Positions 4,953-12,471 of a stretch of DNA of 13,886 nt are shown here, piece after piece (position 1 is the stretch's first letter; each line of letters starts with the position of its first letter). The stretch is taken from the NCBI GenBank assembly GCA_037140715.1, contig JBAXDX010000077.1:1-13886 (forward strand), given 5' to 3'. The translations under genes were made by a program, and so were the position numbers. The stretch comes from JAUZPB01 sp037140715 (lineage in GTDB: Bacteria; Bacteroidota; Ignavibacteria; Ignavibacteriales; SURF-24). The notes beneath the pieces were generated by a model. That model was given only the letters and a program-made list of their open reading frames with translations, was not told the origin of the DNA and did no database searches.

Positions 4953-5504
4953 ATGAGGACTAACATCGCGCAAAAAGCTTCTAAACATCGTGTAAATGAA
5001 GATATTAGAACTGTAAAAGTCAGACTGCTTGATACTGACAACGGACAGCTGGGAATTTATCTGATTCGTGATGCCTTAAGGCTCGCGCAGGAAAAGGGAG
5101 TAGATTTAGTTGAAATAGCTCCGACAGCAGATCCTCCGGTTTGCAAGCTGGTTGATTATGGTAAGTTTATTTATGAAATTCAGAAGAAGGAAAAGACGCA
5201 GAAAAAAAATCAGGTTGTTTCCATCTTAAAAGAAATAAGACTGCACCCTAATACTGATACACACGATTTTGAATTTAAGGTGCGGCATGCGCGTAATTTT
5301 ATTGATGAAGGCAATAAAGTTAAGGTTTCTGTTATATTCAAAGGACGTGAACTTGCCTATACTCAGCATGGCGAGAAATTGTTAAAGAATTTTATTGAAA
5401 AAATGGAGGATGTTGCCAAAACTGAATTTGATATTAAGTTCGAAGGTAAGGCAATGAACATGATACTGGTTCCAATTAAAATAAAAACTAAGAAAAAGAA
5501 TTAA
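4953..5504 (+). CDS. infC: Translation initiation factor IF-3
   Basis: IF-3 binds the 30S subunit, blocks early joining of 50S and checks start-codon/initiator-tRNA pairing. From ATG 4953 the product has 183 residues: the IF3 N domain (about 10-80: RVNEDIRTVKVRLLD, then GVDLVEIAPTADPPVCKLVD), a Lys-rich linker, and the C domain (KEIRLHPNTDTHDFEFKVRHARNFIDEGNKVKVSVIFKGRE). The start is uncertain. ATG 4953 has no ribosome binding site, whereas an in-frame ATC at 4965 has GAGGA (4955-4959) 5 bases upstream, giving 179 residues. infC is known for non-AUG starts (AUU in E. coli) used for self-control, so ATC 4965 is a real candidate. It sits between thrS and rpmI in the conserved translation block. 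Confidence 0.96.
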   Translation: MRTNIAQKASKHRVNEDIRTVKVRLLDTDNGQLGIYLIRDALRLAQEKGVDLVEIAPTADPPVCKLVDYGKFIYEIQKKEKTQKKNQVVSILKEIRLHPNTDTHDFEFKVRHARNFIDEGNKVKVSVIFKGRELAYTQHGEKLLKNFIEKMEDVAKTEFDIKFEGKAMNMILVPIKIKTKKKN

Positions 5505-5528
5505 TAAATAGACACAGGTATATCTGCC

Positions 5529-5720
5529 ATGCCCAAAATGAAAAGTAACCGCGGCGCAGCTAAAACATTTAAGCTGACTGCTTCAGGTAAAGTCAAAAGA
5601 CATAAAGCTTTTAAGAGCCATATTTTGACTTCAAAATCACGTAAAAGAAAACGCAATCTCAGAAAGGGAGTAATAGCTTCAGCATCTGATGAAAAGAAAA
5701 TTAAAATAATGATTCAATAA
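5529..5720 (+). CDS. rpmI: Large ribosomal subunit protein bL35
   Basis: This small, very basic 63-residue protein of the 50S subunit has the signature MPKMKSNRGAAKTFKLTASG, followed by KVKRHKAFKSHILTSKSRKRKRNLRK. The length is normal for the family. It starts 24 bases after infC and ends 20 bases before rplT, the standard infC-rpmI-rplT order. The ribosome binding site is weak (CAGG near 5515), which fits coupling to infC or control by bL20 as known in E. coli and Bacillus; the control is inferred. Confidence 0.97.
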   Translation: MPKMKSNRGAAKTFKLTASGKVKRHKAFKSHILTSKSRKRKRNLRKGVIASASDEKKIKIMIQ

Positions 5721-5740
5721 AGTAAAAGGATAATTTAACT

Positions 5741-6088
5741 ATGCCTCGCTCTAAGAACAAAGTCGCCTCTCACAGAAGACGCAAAAAAATAATGAGTATG
5801 GCCAAAGGCTATTGGGGTGCCAGAAGCAAGGTTTATACCGTTGCCAAGAACCACGTTGAAAAAGGCCTTTTGCATGCTTATAGAGATAGAAAACTTAAAA
5901 AAAGAACTTTCAGAAGCCTTTGGATTATCAGAATTAACGCTGCCGCAAGACTTAACGGTACTACTTATTCAAAACTGATAAATGCCCTTAACGTAAAAGG
6001 CATTAATATTAACAGGAAAATTTTAGCAAATATTGCTACCGAAAACCCGACAGCTTTTACTGAAGTTGTAAAGGTTTGTTTTAGTTAA
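5741..6088 (+). CDS. rplT: Large ribosomal subunit protein bL20
   Basis: The 115-residue product begins MPRSKNKVASHRRRKKIMSM and continues AKGYWGARSKVYTVAKNHVEKGLLHAYRDR, the long basic N-terminal extension that reaches into 23S rRNA. The globular C-terminal part starts at about residue 60 (LWIIRINAAARLNGTTYSKLI). It is essential early in 50S assembly and in many bacteria represses its own operon by binding mRNA. AAGGA at 5726-5730 lies 10 bases before ATG. A terminator-like hairpin follows the stop and precedes pheS. Length and motifs are typical. Confidence 0.98.
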   Translation: MPRSKNKVASHRRRKKIMSMAKGYWGARSKVYTVAKNHVEKGLLHAYRDRKLKKRTFRSLWIIRINAAARLNGTTYSKLINALNVKGININRKILANIATENPTAFTEVVKVCFS

Positions 6089-6100
6089 TATCTTTTTGTG

Positions 6101-6156
6101 TCCTCAAAGGAGTTTTATTTTTATTAATAATAGAAATTCTTGAGGGTATTTTTTTT
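6101..6156 (+). terminator. Terminator/attenuator-like hairpin between rplT and pheS
   Basis: TCCTCAA (6101-6107) pairs with TTGAGGG (6140-6146, outer pair a T-G wobble). The loop is long and A/T-rich, and eight T follow (6149-6156) after GTA. The pheS start is 22 bases beyond. It separates ribosomal protein genes from pheS and would reduce rather than abolish read-through. Confidence 0.55.
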
Positions 6157-6178
6157 ATCATTTTTTAAGTTTAATACT

Positions 6179-7189
6179 ATGCTTCAGACTATTAGTGAAA
6201 CCGGCAAAAGCTTCTCAGATGAAGTATCCTGCGTCAGCGATCTAAAGCAGCTGGAAGAAGTACGCATTAAATATCTCAGCCGCAAAGGTGTTGTTGCAAA
6301 TCTTTTCGAAGGACTTAAGACAGTTCCTAAAGAAATTAAACCGCAGGTTGGCAAGTCCTTAAACGAACTCAGAAACTTAGTTCAGACTCAGTTTGATGTT
6401 CTGAAGGAAAAACTTGAGGCTGAGGCTCAGAAAGATAAGCGCGTTATTGATATTTCCATTCCCGGACGGGAAAAGACTATCGGTAGCAGGCATATTCTTA
6501 CTCAGACGCTTGACGAAATAAAATTGATATTCAAGGGACTTGGTTTTTCAATATTCGAAGGTCCCGAGCTGGAATCGGATTATAATAATTTTGAAGCTCT
6601 GAACTTTCCGGCAGACCACCCGGCTCGTGACATGCAGGATACGTTTTTTGTTAATCAGAACTATCTGCTCCGCACTCATACCTCGCCGGTACAGATCAGA
6701 GTAATGCAGAACCAGAAGCCTCCCGTAAGGGCAATTATGCCGGGTAAAGTTTACCGTAACGAAGCTATCAGTGCACGCAGTTATTGTCTTTTTCATCAGG
6801 TTGAAGGGCTTTATGTGGATAAAGATGTAACGTTCGCGGAGCTTAAAGGTACGCTTGTCTCATTTGCGCGCCAGTTTTATGGCAGTGATTTCAAATACCG
6901 GTTTCGTCCGAGTTATTTCCCTTTTACTGAGCCGAGTGCTGAAATGGATATTACCTGTTTTCTCTGCAAAGGGAAAGGCTGTCGTATGTGCAAACAGTCC
7001 GGCTGGCTTGAGATACTTGGCTGTGGCATGGTTGACCCAAATGTATTCAAAGCGGTTGGCTACGACCCTGAAGAATACTCAGGTTATGCTTTTGGTATGG
7101 GCATCGAACGAATCGCTATATTAAAGTATGACATTCCTGACATCAGGATTTATTTTGAAAACGATATGAGATTCCTGAAACAGTTCTAA
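6179..7189 (+). CDS. pheS: Phenylalanine--tRNA ligase alpha subunit
   Basis: PheS is the catalytic subunit of the cytosolic alpha2-beta2 enzyme that charges tRNA-Phe. The 336-residue protein has an N-terminal helical coiled coil that grips tRNA (about 1-85: IKYLSRKGVVANLFEGLK). The class II core shows LLRTHTSPVQIRVM, motif 2 PGKVYRNEAISARS with FHQVEGLYVDK, the Cys-rich CFLCKGKGCRMC loop common in bacterial PheS, LEILGCGMVDPNVF, and motif 3 FGMGIERIAIL. RNEAISAR is the form I associate with Bacteroidota and relatives. ATG 6179 is chosen because the N domain begins there; the frame runs back to TTG 6140, but that piece is encoded by the T-run of the hairpin. No ribosome binding site is evident. 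pheT follows after 210 bases. Confidence 0.97.
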   Translation: MLQTISETGKSFSDEVSCVSDLKQLEEVRIKYLSRKGVVANLFEGLKTVPKEIKPQVGKSLNELRNLVQTQFDVLKEKLEAEAQKDKRVIDISIPGREKTIGSRHILTQTLDEIKLIFKGLGFSIFEGPELESDYNNFEALNFPADHPARDMQDTFFVNQNYLLRTHTSPVQIRVMQNQKPPVRAIMPGKVYRNEAISARSYCLFHQVEGLYVDKDVTFAELKGTLVSFARQFYGSDFKYRFRPSYFPFTEPSAEMDITCFLCKGKGCRMCKQSGWLEILGCGMVDPNVFKAVGYDPEEYSGYAFGMGIERIAILKYDIPDIRIYFENDMRFLKQF

Positions 7190-7399
7190 TCTCTGAATCT
7201 GCAGGAGTTCTGAGGGAATGCTGACTCTTTTAGTGTATTTGTAGTCTGATGGCAACTAATTAAATTGAATTATTGAAACTATGGGTAGAGAAATACTTTT
7301 GGTTCCGGCAGTTTCTTGTCTTTATTTGTCCAAAAATGTTTACAGTCTCATAATATTATCTTGTTTATACCCTGAAGATATTTTAAGGAGCTTATAAAA

Positions 7400-9805
7400 T
7401 TGAAAATATCGCTTAACTGGATTAAAAATTATGTTAATCTTGACGGCATTGCGACAGATCAGATAGTTGACAAGCTTACCATCTCAGGTCTTGAGGTAGA
7501 AGAGGTGGAAGATAAAGGTAAAGAATTTGATAATATTGTAATCGGATTTGTAAAAGAGAAAAAGAAACATCCAAATGCTGATAAACTCTCTGTCTGTATA
7601 GTAACTGATGGTCAGGAAGATTTTAATGTAGTCTGCGGTGCGCCGAATGTGGATGCGGGACAAAAGGTTGCCTTTGCCAAAATCGGGGCGGTAATCCCTA
7701 ATGGTGGCTTTGTTATCGCGAAAGCCAGGCTGAGAGGCGAGGTTTCCATGGGTATGATATGTTCCGCAAGCGAACTTGGGCTAAGTGATGATCATGCAGG
7801 CATTTTGGTTCTCGATTCTGAACTTAAAGAGGGACAGTCTCTTTCTGAAGCTCTTGGACTCAATGATACAGTTTTAGAAGTCGGGATAACGCCAAACCGA
7901 CCTGATGCGTTAAGCCATATTGGCGTTGCAAGGGATGTTGCCGCGCTCTTCAACCGCGAGCTAAAGCTACCTGAAATTAATATTAAAGGAACATCCGGGG
8001 ACATAAACTCTGTAGCTTCCGTTGAGATTCTGAACCTTAAAGGCTGTCCGCGCTATACCGCGAAGGTAGTCAGAAATGTTAAGGTGAAAGAGTCCCCTGT
8101 GTGGCTCAAAAACAGGCTGACATCAATTGGTCTTAGACCGATAAATAATATAGTAGATATTACGAACTTTATCCTGCATGAAACTGGACAGCCGTTGCAT
8201 GCTTTTGATCTTGATAAAGTCGAAGGACATAAAATAATAGTAAGAAGCGCTGAAGATGGGGAAACTTTTGTTACTCTTGATTCAAAAGAAAGAAAACTTG
8301 TGGCCACGGATCTTGTCATTTGCGATGCGAAGCGTTCTGTTGCCATTGCCGGCGTAATGGGTGGTGAGAATTCTGAAATAACTTCTGAAACAAAGAATAT
8401 ATTAATTGAAAGCGCTTATTTTAATTCGTCTGATATAAGAAAAACAGCTAAGAAGCTTGCGCTTTCAACCGATGCATCATACCGCTTTGAACGCGGAACG
8501 GATCCTGGCAATACATTATACGTTGCCGAACGCGCCGCTGAACTTATGGCTCTTTTAGGAGAGGGCGAAATTCTTAATGGTGCAATTGATGTTTATCCAA
8601 ATAAAATTGAGAGGCTTAAGGTATCATTACGCTTTGCAAGAATTACAAAGATACTCGGTTTTGAAATAGCGAATGAAGACGTTAAGCTGAGCCTCAGGAA
8701 TCTTGGTTTTGAAATAGCGGGGGAGAATGAGACTTCAATTGAAGCTATTGTCCCGACTTTTCGTCCTGATGTTGAGCGTGAAATTGACCTTATTGAAGAA
8801 GTTGCCCGCATTTATGGATATGATAAGATTCCTGCGGTTGAAAAAATTGCGATTACGCTTGAGAAAAAAACAGACCAGTCGGCATTTAAGGATATTTTGA
8901 GGACTGCGGCTAACTCTCTTGGATTTTATGAGATAATTAGTAATTCGCTTCAGCCTGCCGAAATTGCTTCAGTTACCGGCAGAACAATTGATATGCTTAA
9001 TCCGCAGAGCTTTGATATGGCTTCGCTCAGAACATCGCTGTTGCAGGGAGCTTTATACGCGGTTGCAAAAAATATAAATGTTGGTGAAAAGAACCTGACG
9101 TTATTTGAAATCGGGAATGTTTTTAATAAGCTGACTGAAGGTGAGATTAAAAGCTTTAATGACTTTTCAGAAGTTGAAAAGATAATGTTTGTCATAACCG
9201 GGAAAGCTGACGTTGCGAAATGGTACTGCAAGGAACGGAATTTTGATATTTATGATATGAAAGGTCTTGTCAACAGCTTTTTAGGCAGTATCGGACCTGA
9301 CAATATTTTGAATGATTCATATTCTTATGTTGAGAATAAATATTATGATTTTATTTTAGAAAAGACATTTGAAAATCATGTTGTTGGATTTGGCGGTCTG
9401 GTAAAGAAGGATATTCTTAAGATATTTGATATTCAGCAGGAAGTATTTGCATTTGAATTTAATATAGCAGATATATCAGGAGTAACTAAGCCGGTCAGGA
9501 AATTTAGTGAACTTTTGAAATACCCGAAAATAACGCGTGACTGTGCATTTATTCTTGATAAAAATATATTGGGTGAAGAAGTAACCAAACTAATTTATAA
9601 TAGCGGTTCTCAGCTATTGAAAAAGGTAGAATTATTTGACATATTTGAGAGCGGTAATTTGGGTATAAATAAGAAAAGCATGGCTTTTTCTTTAGAATAT
9701 TATGATGTAACGCGCACTTTGAAAGATGAAGAAGTGGAAAAAGACTTTAATAAAGCAGTTGAAGCCGTAAAGTTAGAGCTAAAGGCTGAATTTAGAGGAG
9801 CTTAG
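7400..9805 (+). CDS. pheT: Phenylalanine--tRNA ligase beta subunit
   Basis: The beta subunit binds tRNA and carries the editing site. The 801-residue protein has the full-length architecture: N-terminal KISLNWIKNYV; an EMAP-like tRNA-binding OB fold at about 43-150 (HPNADKLSVCIV, VVCGAPNVDAGQKVAFAKIGA); the B3/B4 editing region from about 214 (GCPRYTAKVVRNV, GLRPINNIVDITNF, TGQPLHAFDLDKV); the B5 domain at about 404-472; a catalytic-like core; and a C-terminal ferredoxin-like anticodon-binding domain from about 706 (KYPKITRDCAFIL). TTG 7400 is the start, with AAGGAG at 7385-7390. The stop TAG directly abuts the TTG start of the next gene, so translation is probably coupled. Confidence 0.98.
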   Translation: MKISLNWIKNYVNLDGIATDQIVDKLTISGLEVEEVEDKGKEFDNIVIGFVKEKKKHPNADKLSVCIVTDGQEDFNVVCGAPNVDAGQKVAFAKIGAVIPNGGFVIAKARLRGEVSMGMICSASELGLSDDHAGILVLDSELKEGQSLSEALGLNDTVLEVGITPNRPDALSHIGVARDVAALFNRELKLPEINIKGTSGDINSVASVEILNLKGCPRYTAKVVRNVKVKESPVWLKNRLTSIGLRPINNIVDITNFILHETGQPLHAFDLDKVEGHKIIVRSAEDGETFVTLDSKERKLVATDLVICDAKRSVAIAGVMGGENSEITSETKNILIESAYFNSSDIRKTAKKLALSTDASYRFERGTDPGNTLYVAERAAELMALLGEGEILNGAIDVYPNKIERLKVSLRFARITKILGFEIANEDVKLSLRNLGFEIAGENETSIEAIVPTFRPDVEREIDLIEEVARIYGYDKIPAVEKIAITLEKKTDQSAFKDILRTAANSLGFYEIISNSLQPAEIASVTGRTIDMLNPQSFDMASLRTSLLQGALYAVAKNINVGEKNLTLFEIGNVFNKLTEGEIKSFNDFSEVEKIMFVITGKADVAKWYCKERNFDIYDMKGLVNSFLGSIGPDNILNDSYSYVENKYYDFILEKTFENHVVGFGGLVKKDILKIFDIQQEVFAFEFNIADISGVTKPVRKFSELLKYPKITRDCAFILDKNILGEEVTKLIYNSGSQLLKKVELFDIFESGNLGINKKSMAFSLEYYDVTRTLKDEEVEKDFNKAVEAVKLELKAEFRGA

Positions 9806-10123
9806 TTGACTAAATTATCAAAATATGAAATTGTACTTGAAGAGATAAATTCGCTTGAAAAACAATTTTCACGGCTTGTCATACATAATAAGGAACTTCT
9901 TCTAAAAAGTGAGGGTTATGAACTGGTAAACAAGCAGTTGTTATCTGAAAATTCAGTTTTAAATAAAAAACTTATTGAGCTTGAAGAAAAGATTGACAGC
10001 TTAACGAAAGTAAATAATAATTTGCAGGGTAATGAAAAATCCTTAATTACTAAGGACAAGGATAGTCTGAAATTACAGATCAATGAACTTATTAGTAAAA
10101 TTGATGTTCATTTACGTTCTTAA
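9806..10123 (+). CDS. ZapB-like coiled-coil protein upstream of zapA
   Basis: This 105-residue protein is almost entirely coiled coil, with heptad-spaced Leu/Ile from about residue 8 to 100 (e.g. NKQLLSENSVLNKKLIELEE). It ends KLQINELISKIDVHLRS, like the tails of small coiled-coil proteins encoded between pheT and zapA in Bacteroidota-type genomes. Those are often called ZapB-like or hypothetical. The start is TTG 9806, directly after the pheT stop, with GAGGAG at 9795-9800. Position, size and structure suggest a partner of ZapA at the FtsZ ring, but coiled coils are weak evidence for orthology, so no symbol is given. No membrane segment or signal peptide is visible, so it should be cytosolic. 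Confidence 0.85.
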   Translation: MTKLSKYEIVLEEINSLEKQFSRLVIHNKELLLKSEGYELVNKQLLSENSVLNKKLIELEEKIDSLTKVNNNLQGNEKSLITKDKDSLKLQINELISKIDVHLRS

Positions 10124-10154
10124 ATATATTGTTTGATGATGGAAAAGATATAAA

Positions 10155-10451
10155 ATGGATCATAAGAAGCTGAAATTAAAAATATTCGGTCAGGAGTATG
10201 CCATGCTGGTAGAAAATGAAGAAATAGCCACGGATTTAGCCCGCTATGTTGATAAGAAAATGCAGGAAACCAAGGAAGCATTACCAGATCAGAACATACA
10301 GACTATTGCCGTTATTTCCTCTTTGAATATTGCTCATGAACTTTTTCTTGAAAAAAGTAAGTTTAATGAATTTAGCAATGCGGCACTTGCTAAGATGAAG
10401 GAAATACAGCTTCTTTCCACCGAAATACAAGTATCTGCCCCGTCTTCTTAA
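10155..10451 (+). CDS. zapA: Cell division protein ZapA
   Basis: ZapA binds and bundles FtsZ filaments and stabilises the Z ring at mid-cell. The 98-residue product has the ZapA globular head (KLKLKIFGQEYAMLVENEE, then IATDLARYVDKKMQETKEA), followed by the dimer/tetramer helix (QTIAVISSLNIAHELFLEK and on), with normal length. ATG 10155 follows the coiled-coil gene by 31 bases. A 6S-like RNA follows, the same zapA-ssrS adjacency seen in E. coli. Confidence 0.94.
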   Translation: MDHKKLKLKIFGQEYAMLVENEEIATDLARYVDKKMQETKEALPDQNIQTIAVISSLNIAHELFLEKSKFNEFSNAALAKMKEIQLLSTEIQVSAPSS

Positions 10452-10457
10452 ATTTTT

Positions 10458-10682
10458 GCACCGCACTGTCAGTTTAAATTATATGAAGAACTAACTCGAT
10501 TCATATGGGTTATTGGCTTACGGCGTCTATTGCAGGCCTCATCCCGGTTTTGCCGGGAATCGTTGCATGGAGATCTATTCTCTTATATGCGGCGACATTG
10601 GAAGTAAAAAACGTTCGGGCAATTTCCCTCACTAAATTAACAAGGTTCTTCCTTGTTAGTTTGGGCTGACAGTTGCGGTCAT
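10458..10682 (+). ncRNA. ssrS: 6S-like RNA (candidate ssrS)
   Basis: The 261-base gap between zapA and rny holds a long closed RNA fold. ACCGCACTGTCAG (10460-10472) pairs with CTGACAG (10666-10672) and TGCGGT (10674-10679) with one bulged T. An apical hairpin CCCGG-TTTTG-CCGGG is near the middle (about 10543-10558). A 3'-side hairpin pairs 10632-10645 with 10651-10664. A closing stem, large open middle and apical stem are the 6S RNA plan; 6S mimics an open promoter and traps sigma70 RNA polymerase in stationary phase. The zapA neighbour is shared with E. coli ssrS. Length (about 220) is slightly above the E. coli form. The family call rests on structure and context, not on a covariance model. 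Confidence 0.72.
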
Positions 10683-10712
10683 TATAAATAAATTCCTACA
10701 TTTGGAGGTTAA

Positions 10713-12287
10713 ATGGGGCTTACGATGGATCTTATTTATTTGGTGCCGATGATTGCCTTTATTGTTATCGTGATGTTCTATATGGGGTGGTTATTCAATT
10801 CAAAGCTGGGCAGGAATAGTATTGTTTCAGCTGAGGAAAGAGCTAAACAAATTATTACTGATGCCGAGAAAGAATCAAATAACATAAAAAGAGAGAAGTT
10901 ACTTGAAGTTAAAGATGAATGGTTAAAGAAAAAACAGGATTTTGATCAGGATATAAATCAGAAAAAACTAAAGGTACAAAATCATGAAAAACAACTGACT
11001 GCACGTGAAGAAAATGTTGACAGGAAATATGATATAGTTACTAAGAAAGAAAAAGATTTAAAACAGTTAGAAAAAGAACTTACAACTCAAAAGTTATTGC
11101 ATGATACTAAGTTTGCTGAATTAGATAAATTAGTCTATGAGCAGAATATCCGCCTTGAGAGGACCGCTGGTCTTACCTCAGAAGAGGCGAAGAAAATGCT
11201 TATGGAAAATATGTTTAATCAGGCCAGGACGGACGCTTCAGTTCTGGTTAAGGAAGTGAGAGATCAGGCAAAGCTTGACTCGAAAAAAGAAGCTCAGAAA
11301 ATTGTTATTCAGGCTATACAGCGTACCGCTGTCGATCATTCTGTCGAAACAACTGTATCTGTTGTTCAGATTCAGAATGAAGAAATGAAAGGCAGAATAA
11401 TCGGGCGGGAAGGGCGTAATATCCGTGCCTTTGAGGCTGCTACCGGTGTGGATGTTATTGTTGATGATACACCCGAAGCGGTAATACTGTCCGCTTTTGA
11501 TAAGTTTCGGCGCGAGGTGGCAAGAATATCTCTCGAACGGCTTATTGGCGATGGCAGAATTCATCCGGCAAGAATTGAGGAGATAGTTGAAAAGGTAAGG
11601 ATTGAACTTGAAGAAGCTGTATTGCATGAAGGTGAAAATACTTTTATTCAGCTTGGACTTCATGGTGCTCATCAGGAAATCATAAGGCATGTCGGACGTA
11701 TGAAATACCGCTCAAGCTATGGTCAGAACCTGCTTCAGCATAGTATTGAAGTAGCTTATCTTACTGGTATTATGGCTGCTGAACTTGGTCTGGATACTAC
11801 AATAGCAAAGCGTGCAGGACTGTTACATGATATTGGCAAGACGATTGACCGCAATGTCGAGGGTCCCCATGCACTTTTAGGTTACGATTTAGCAAAGAAA
11901 TTTAAAGAACATGCGATTGTCCTTAATGCGATTGGAAGCCATCATGAAGATATGGCAATGGAGCATCCCGTTTCTGCTCTTGTTCAGGCTGCTGATGCTA
12001 TCAGTGGTGCGAGACCGGGAGCAAGAAGAGAACCTCTCGAAAGTTATGTTAAAAGACTCGAAAACCTTGAAACTCTTGTCAAATCTTTCGAAGGTGTAGC
12101 TAAAACCTACGCTATTCAGGCGGGCAGGGAAGTAAGGGTTGTTGTTGAACAGGATAAAGTTGATGATGTTCTTGCTGATAAACTTGCTTATGATATTGCT
12201 CAGAAGATTCAGGAAGAAATGGAATATCCTGGTCAGATAAAGGTTACTGTTATAAGGGAAGTTAGAAAGATTTCTTATGCCCGTTGA
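10713..12287 (+). CDS. rny: Ribonuclease Y
   Basis: RNase Y is a membrane-anchored endoribonuclease that starts decay and processing of many mRNAs. The 524-residue protein shows an N-terminal membrane helix (about 5-26), a long charged coiled coil (about 40-160, ERAKQIITDAEKESNNIKRE), a KH RNA-binding domain (about 224-290, with GREG and RNIRAFEAATGVDVIVDDTPE), and an HD catalytic domain with H343, H372-D373 (LLHDIGK) and H410-H411, then ADAISGARPGARREP. Length matches the family. ATG 10713 is preceded by GGAGG (10704-10708); a second in-frame ATG at 10725 is too far from it. A strong terminator follows. The gene follows the 6S-like RNA by about 30 bases, so it may be transcribed through or from within it. 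Confidence 0.98.
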   Translation: MGLTMDLIYLVPMIAFIVIVMFYMGWLFNSKLGRNSIVSAEERAKQIITDAEKESNNIKREKLLEVKDEWLKKKQDFDQDINQKKLKVQNHEKQLTAREENVDRKYDIVTKKEKDLKQLEKELTTQKLLHDTKFAELDKLVYEQNIRLERTAGLTSEEAKKMLMENMFNQARTDASVLVKEVRDQAKLDSKKEAQKIVIQAIQRTAVDHSVETTVSVVQIQNEEMKGRIIGREGRNIRAFEAATGVDVIVDDTPEAVILSAFDKFRREVARISLERLIGDGRIHPARIEEIVEKVRIELEEAVLHEGENTFIQLGLHGAHQEIIRHVGRMKYRSSYGQNLLQHSIEVAYLTGIMAAELGLDTTIAKRAGLLHDIGKTIDRNVEGPHALLGYDLAKKFKEHAIVLNAIGSHHEDMAMEHPVSALVQAADAISGARPGARREPLESYVKRLENLETLVKSFEGVAKTYAIQAGREVRVVVEQDKVDDVLADKLAYDIAQKIQEEMEYPGQIKVTVIREVRKISYAR

Positions 12288-12338
12288 TTGTATCTGAATT
12301 TTTGTTCTATGTTACTGCGAAAATACCAATATGTACTT

Positions 12339-12371
12339 AAAGGCAGCTGCTCTCCATCAGCTGCCTTTTTT
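12339..12371 (+). terminator. Strong factor-independent terminator after rny
   Basis: AAAGGCAGCTG (12339-12349) pairs perfectly with CAGCTGCCTTT (12358-12368) around an 8-base loop, running into six T (12366-12371). It closes the operon ending in rny. Confidence 0.92.
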
Positions 12372-12404
12372 ATTTCTTTAATCTTATATCGAATGAGAAT
12401 ATGA

Positions 12405-12433
12405 TTATGAATCAGTTCAGTAAAAATTATAAT
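12405..12433 (+). promoter_or_regulatory. Possible promoter for coaE-pheA
   Basis: A perfect -10 TATAAT lies at 12428-12433. At 17 bases upstream is TTATGA, a poor -35. The start would fall near 12440, about 30 bases before coaE. A promoter is expected here because a strong terminator stands just upstream, but the match is modest. Confidence 0.4.
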
Positions 12434-12471
12434 TCACTTAACTTCCGAAGTCCTTTATACATAGTTAATAG

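Noticed and set aside
6140..6178. Phe-rich stretch (VFFLSFFKF) in frame before pheS, resembling a Phe attenuation leader peptide
   Set aside because: The Phe codons are the T-run of the hairpin read as TTT, TTG 6140 has no ribosome binding site, and in a real leader the codons should precede the terminator. The T-run before thrS gives a similar FFF by the same effect.
11238..11690. Long minus-strand frame of 150 codons inside rny
   Set aside because: It is antisense to the highly conserved KH/HD region, shows no family features and is explained by codon bias of rny. The same applies to other antisense frames in thrS, pheS, pheT and coaE.
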